A DNA stretch of 6,382 nt from Actinomyces sp. (GTDB taxonomy: Bacteria; Actinomycetota; Acidimicrobiia; Acidimicrobiales; Aldehydirespiratoraceae): contig RFFY01000028.1 in the NCBI GenBank assembly GCA_003697065.1, positions 1 to 6,382 on the forward strand. Reading direction: 5' to 3'. The translations under genes were made by a program, and so were the position numbers. Shown here in pieces: positions 5,150-6,382 of the stretch; position 1 is the first letter of the stretch, and each line of letters opens with the position of its first letter. The notes below the pieces were generated by a model. It did no database searches, had not been told where the DNA came from, and was given only the letters and a program-made list of their open reading frames with translations.

Positions 5150-5898
5150 CCGGCGACGTCACCCTCGTGGCCGCCTTCGGGGCCGGCCTGATCTCCTTCC
5201 TGTCCCCGTGCGTGCTGCCGATCGTTCCCGCCTACCTGTCGCTCGTCACCGGCCTCGAGGTGGGCGAACTCGGCGACGACGAGAGGGCGCCGTTGGGGCG
5301 CATCGCCCGCGACACCAGCCTGTTCGTCCTCGGCTTCGGGTCGGTGTTCGTCGTGCTGGGGCTCGGGGCCACCTCGCTCGGGTCGGTGTTCGTCGACCAC
5401 CAGCAGGTGCTCATCCGTGGCTCCGGTGTCGTCGTGTTGTCCATGGCCCTGTTCGTGCTGGGCTCTTTGTACCTGCGGGCCCCGTGGCTGTACCGGGAGG
5501 CCCGCTTCCACCCCGACCTGTCGCGCTACGGGCCCTTCGCCGCGCCGGTGGCGGGGGTGGCTTTCGGTTTCGGGTGGACGCCCTGCATAGGTCCCGTCCT
5601 CACCTCGGTGCTGGCGATCGCCGCCGCCGACGGGCGGGCCGGTCGCGGCGCCCTCCTGCTCGCCGTCTACGCCGCCGGGCTGGGCGTGCCCTTCCTCGTC
5701 ACCGGTCTCGCCTTCGGGCGGGCCACCCGGGCCCTGGCGGTCGTGAAGCGCCATCTCCACGCCGTCACCTGGGTCTCGGCCTCCTTTCTCGCCGTCTTCG
5801 GTGTGCTGCTGACCCTCGACCGCCTGCCCTGGCTCACCGTGCAGATGCAGCACCTGGCCCGGGCCGTCGGGCTCGACCTCCTGGTGGAGCTGGGCTGA
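5146..5898 (+). CDS. ccdA: CcdA-type membrane thiol-disulfide transporter
   Basis: A 250-residue integral membrane protein with six likely helices (about 5-34, 55-82, 88-111, 131-160, 166-192, 205-224). The two family cysteines lie in matching motifs: LSPCVLPIVPAY (19-30, Cys22) in helix 1 and GWTPCIGP (143-150, Cys147) in helix 4. CcdA/DsbD-beta proteins pass electrons from cytoplasmic thioredoxin across the membrane to extracytoplasmic thiol proteins, commonly for cytochrome c maturation. The next gene encodes such a partner, a TlpA/ResA-like thioredoxin. The GTG start at 5146 forms a GTGA overlap with the preceding stop and has no clear ribosome-binding site of its own, so translational coupling is likely. 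The length is normal for CcdA. Which extracytoplasmic pathway it serves cannot be told from this window. Confidence 0.9.
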   Translation: MTGDVTLVAAFGAGLISFLSPCVLPIVPAYLSLVTGLEVGELGDDERAPLGRIARDTSLFVLGFGSVFVVLGLGATSLGSVFVDHQQVLIRGSGVVVLSMALFVLGSLYLRAPWLYREARFHPDLSRYGPFAAPVAGVAFGFGWTPCIGPVLTSVLAIAAADGRAGRGALLLAVYAAGLGVPFLVTGLAFGRATRALAVVKRHLHAVTWVSASFLAVFGVLLTLDRLPWLTVQMQHLARAVGLDLLVELG

Positions 5899-5923
5899 CC
5901 GGGACGGGACGGATGCAGGACGT

Positions 5924-5964
5924 GAGGAAGCGATGCGGGGCCCGAGAAGGCGATGCGGGGCCCG
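5924..5964. repeat. 20-bp tandem duplication in ccdA-tlpA gap
   Basis: Two 20-bp-period copies (5924-5944 and 5944-5964, sharing one base) match at all but two positions, and CGATGCGGGGCCCG is identical in both (5931-5944, 5951-5964). The 9-mer AGGACGTGA also occurs at 5917-5925 and at the next gene's start (5991-5999). It looks like a recent slippage duplication in the 100-base spacer. A 28-codon reading frame (5913-5999) runs through it and ends in TGATG at the next start; I do not call it a gene. Confidence 0.65.
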
Positions 5965-5998
5965 GGGAACTGAGCGACGACACGACCGGGAGGACGTG

Positions 5999-6382
5999 AT
6001 GGCGAAGGGAGCGAAGGGACGGGCGAGGGCCGGGACCCGCACGAAGGCGACGGGCGCCTCGCGGGGATCGGGGAACGCCGCACGGTCGGACACGGCACGG
6101 CGCCGCCGCCAGTCGGCAGCCGAGGCCCGTCGCCTGGCCGCGGAACGGGCCGCCCGACGGGCCCGCCTCCAGTGGTTGGCGGTGATCGGTGCCGGCGTGG
6201 CGATCGTCGTGGCCGTCGTGGGCTTCGCCGTCTTCGACGCCGCCCCCGAAAGCGGCGACACCTCGGCCACCGCCTGGGACCTGCCCGCCCTGGCCAACGA
6301 CCCGAACGGCGACGGTCGGATCACCCTGGCCGAGTTCCGGGGCACACCGGTGGTCGCCAACTTCTACGCCGACTGGTGCACC
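5999..6382 (+). CDS. Membrane-anchored TlpA/ResA-like thioredoxin-fold protein (3' truncated)
   Basis: The first 128 residues are visible; the window ends inside the active site. Residues 1-58 are a long, very basic cytoplasmic tail rich in Lys, Arg and Ala. Residues 59-79 are a single membrane helix. The extracytoplasmic part starts near 80, with LPAL (95-98) and LAEFRGTPVVANFYADWC (110-127). This is the ResA/TlpA pattern of rGkpvvvNFwAsWCxxC, and the first active-site cysteine is Cys127. The ATG at 5999 follows GGGAGGA. Right after the ccdA-like gene, it is probably the thiol-disulfide partner reduced by that transporter, reducing substrates such as apocytochrome c outside the membrane. Residues 101-112 also fit an EF-hand-type calcium loop (D, N, D, G, I, E spacing). 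The second cysteine and the rest of the domain lie outside the window. Confidence 0.85.
   Translation, partial: MAKGAKGRARAGTRTKATGASRGSGNAARSDTARRRRQSAAEARRLAAERAARRARLQWLAVIGAGVAIVVAVVGFAVFDAAPESGDTSATAWDLPALANDPNGDGRITLAEFRGTPVVANFYADWCT

Noticed and set aside
5913..5999. A 28-codon frame in the ccdA-tlpA gap as a separate gene
   Set aside because: It has no clear ribosome-binding site, no recognisable motif, and half of it is a tandem duplication. It is kept only as an observation.
5089..6360. A 423-codon minus-strand open frame across ccdA and the thioredoxin gene
   Set aside because: It is a shadow of two clear plus-strand genes. The composition is rich in Arg, Pro, Gly and acidic residues, and no motif is seen.
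1..6382. tRNA, rRNA, CRISPR, insertion sequence or prophage signals
   Set aside because: No cloverleaf-like segment, regularly spaced repeat array, transposase motif or terminal inverted repeats were seen on either strand.

Overview
This is a very G+C-rich, densely packed bacterial segment. Codon third positions are mostly G or C, start codons include ATG, GTG and TTG, and several genes overlap by one or four bases. The gene content is an SCP2-type thiolase with a DUF35 partner, an EchA20-like crotonase, and an ECF sigma factor with a zinc anti-sigma protein. Together these point to an actinobacterium. A steroid- or lipid-degrading lineage, possibly outside the classic Mycobacterium/Rhodococcus group (for example Acidimicrobiia-like), fits, but the exact lineage is an inference.

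Left half (about 117-3916), steroid/acyl-CoA metabolism. A minus-strand gene for a two-domain CrtC/AttH-like lipocalin-fold protein diverges from a plus-strand operon. The divergent region (1263-1444) holds short 15-bp-period repeats and a perfect 6-3-6 palindrome, a candidate operator. The operon encodes a DUF35 OB-fold protein whose zinc-ribbon cysteines are lost, an Ltp-type thiolase-superfamily enzyme with an altered active site, and a crotonase closely resembling EchA20. EchA20 is the hydrolase that opens steroid ring D in the HIP branch of cholesterol catabolism. DUF35 plus thiolase probably form one complex that makes or breaks a C-C bond on a steroid-derived CoA thioester.

Right half (about 3994-6382), a putative thiol-redox regulatory module. 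A minus-strand pair (TTG-start ECF sigma factor, then a zinc anti-sigma factor overlapping it by four bases) converges on echA20. Divergent from the sigma gene is a plus-strand operon: a second small anti-sigma-like zinc protein, a CcdA-type membrane thiol-disulfide transporter overlapping it by four bases, and a membrane-anchored TlpA/ResA-like thioredoxin cut off by the window edge. Just before the second zinc protein lies GGAAT-N18-GTT, the exact layout of the SigR/SigH disulfide-stress promoter consensus. The inferred circuit is that thiol oxidation releases the sigma factor, which then transcribes the CcdA-thioredoxin relay and a second zinc protein.

No tRNA, rRNA, CRISPR array or mobile element is visible. 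The remaining gaps are short (1-116, 1263-1444, 3917-3993, 4842-4912, 5899-5998) and hold regulatory or repeat sequence only.
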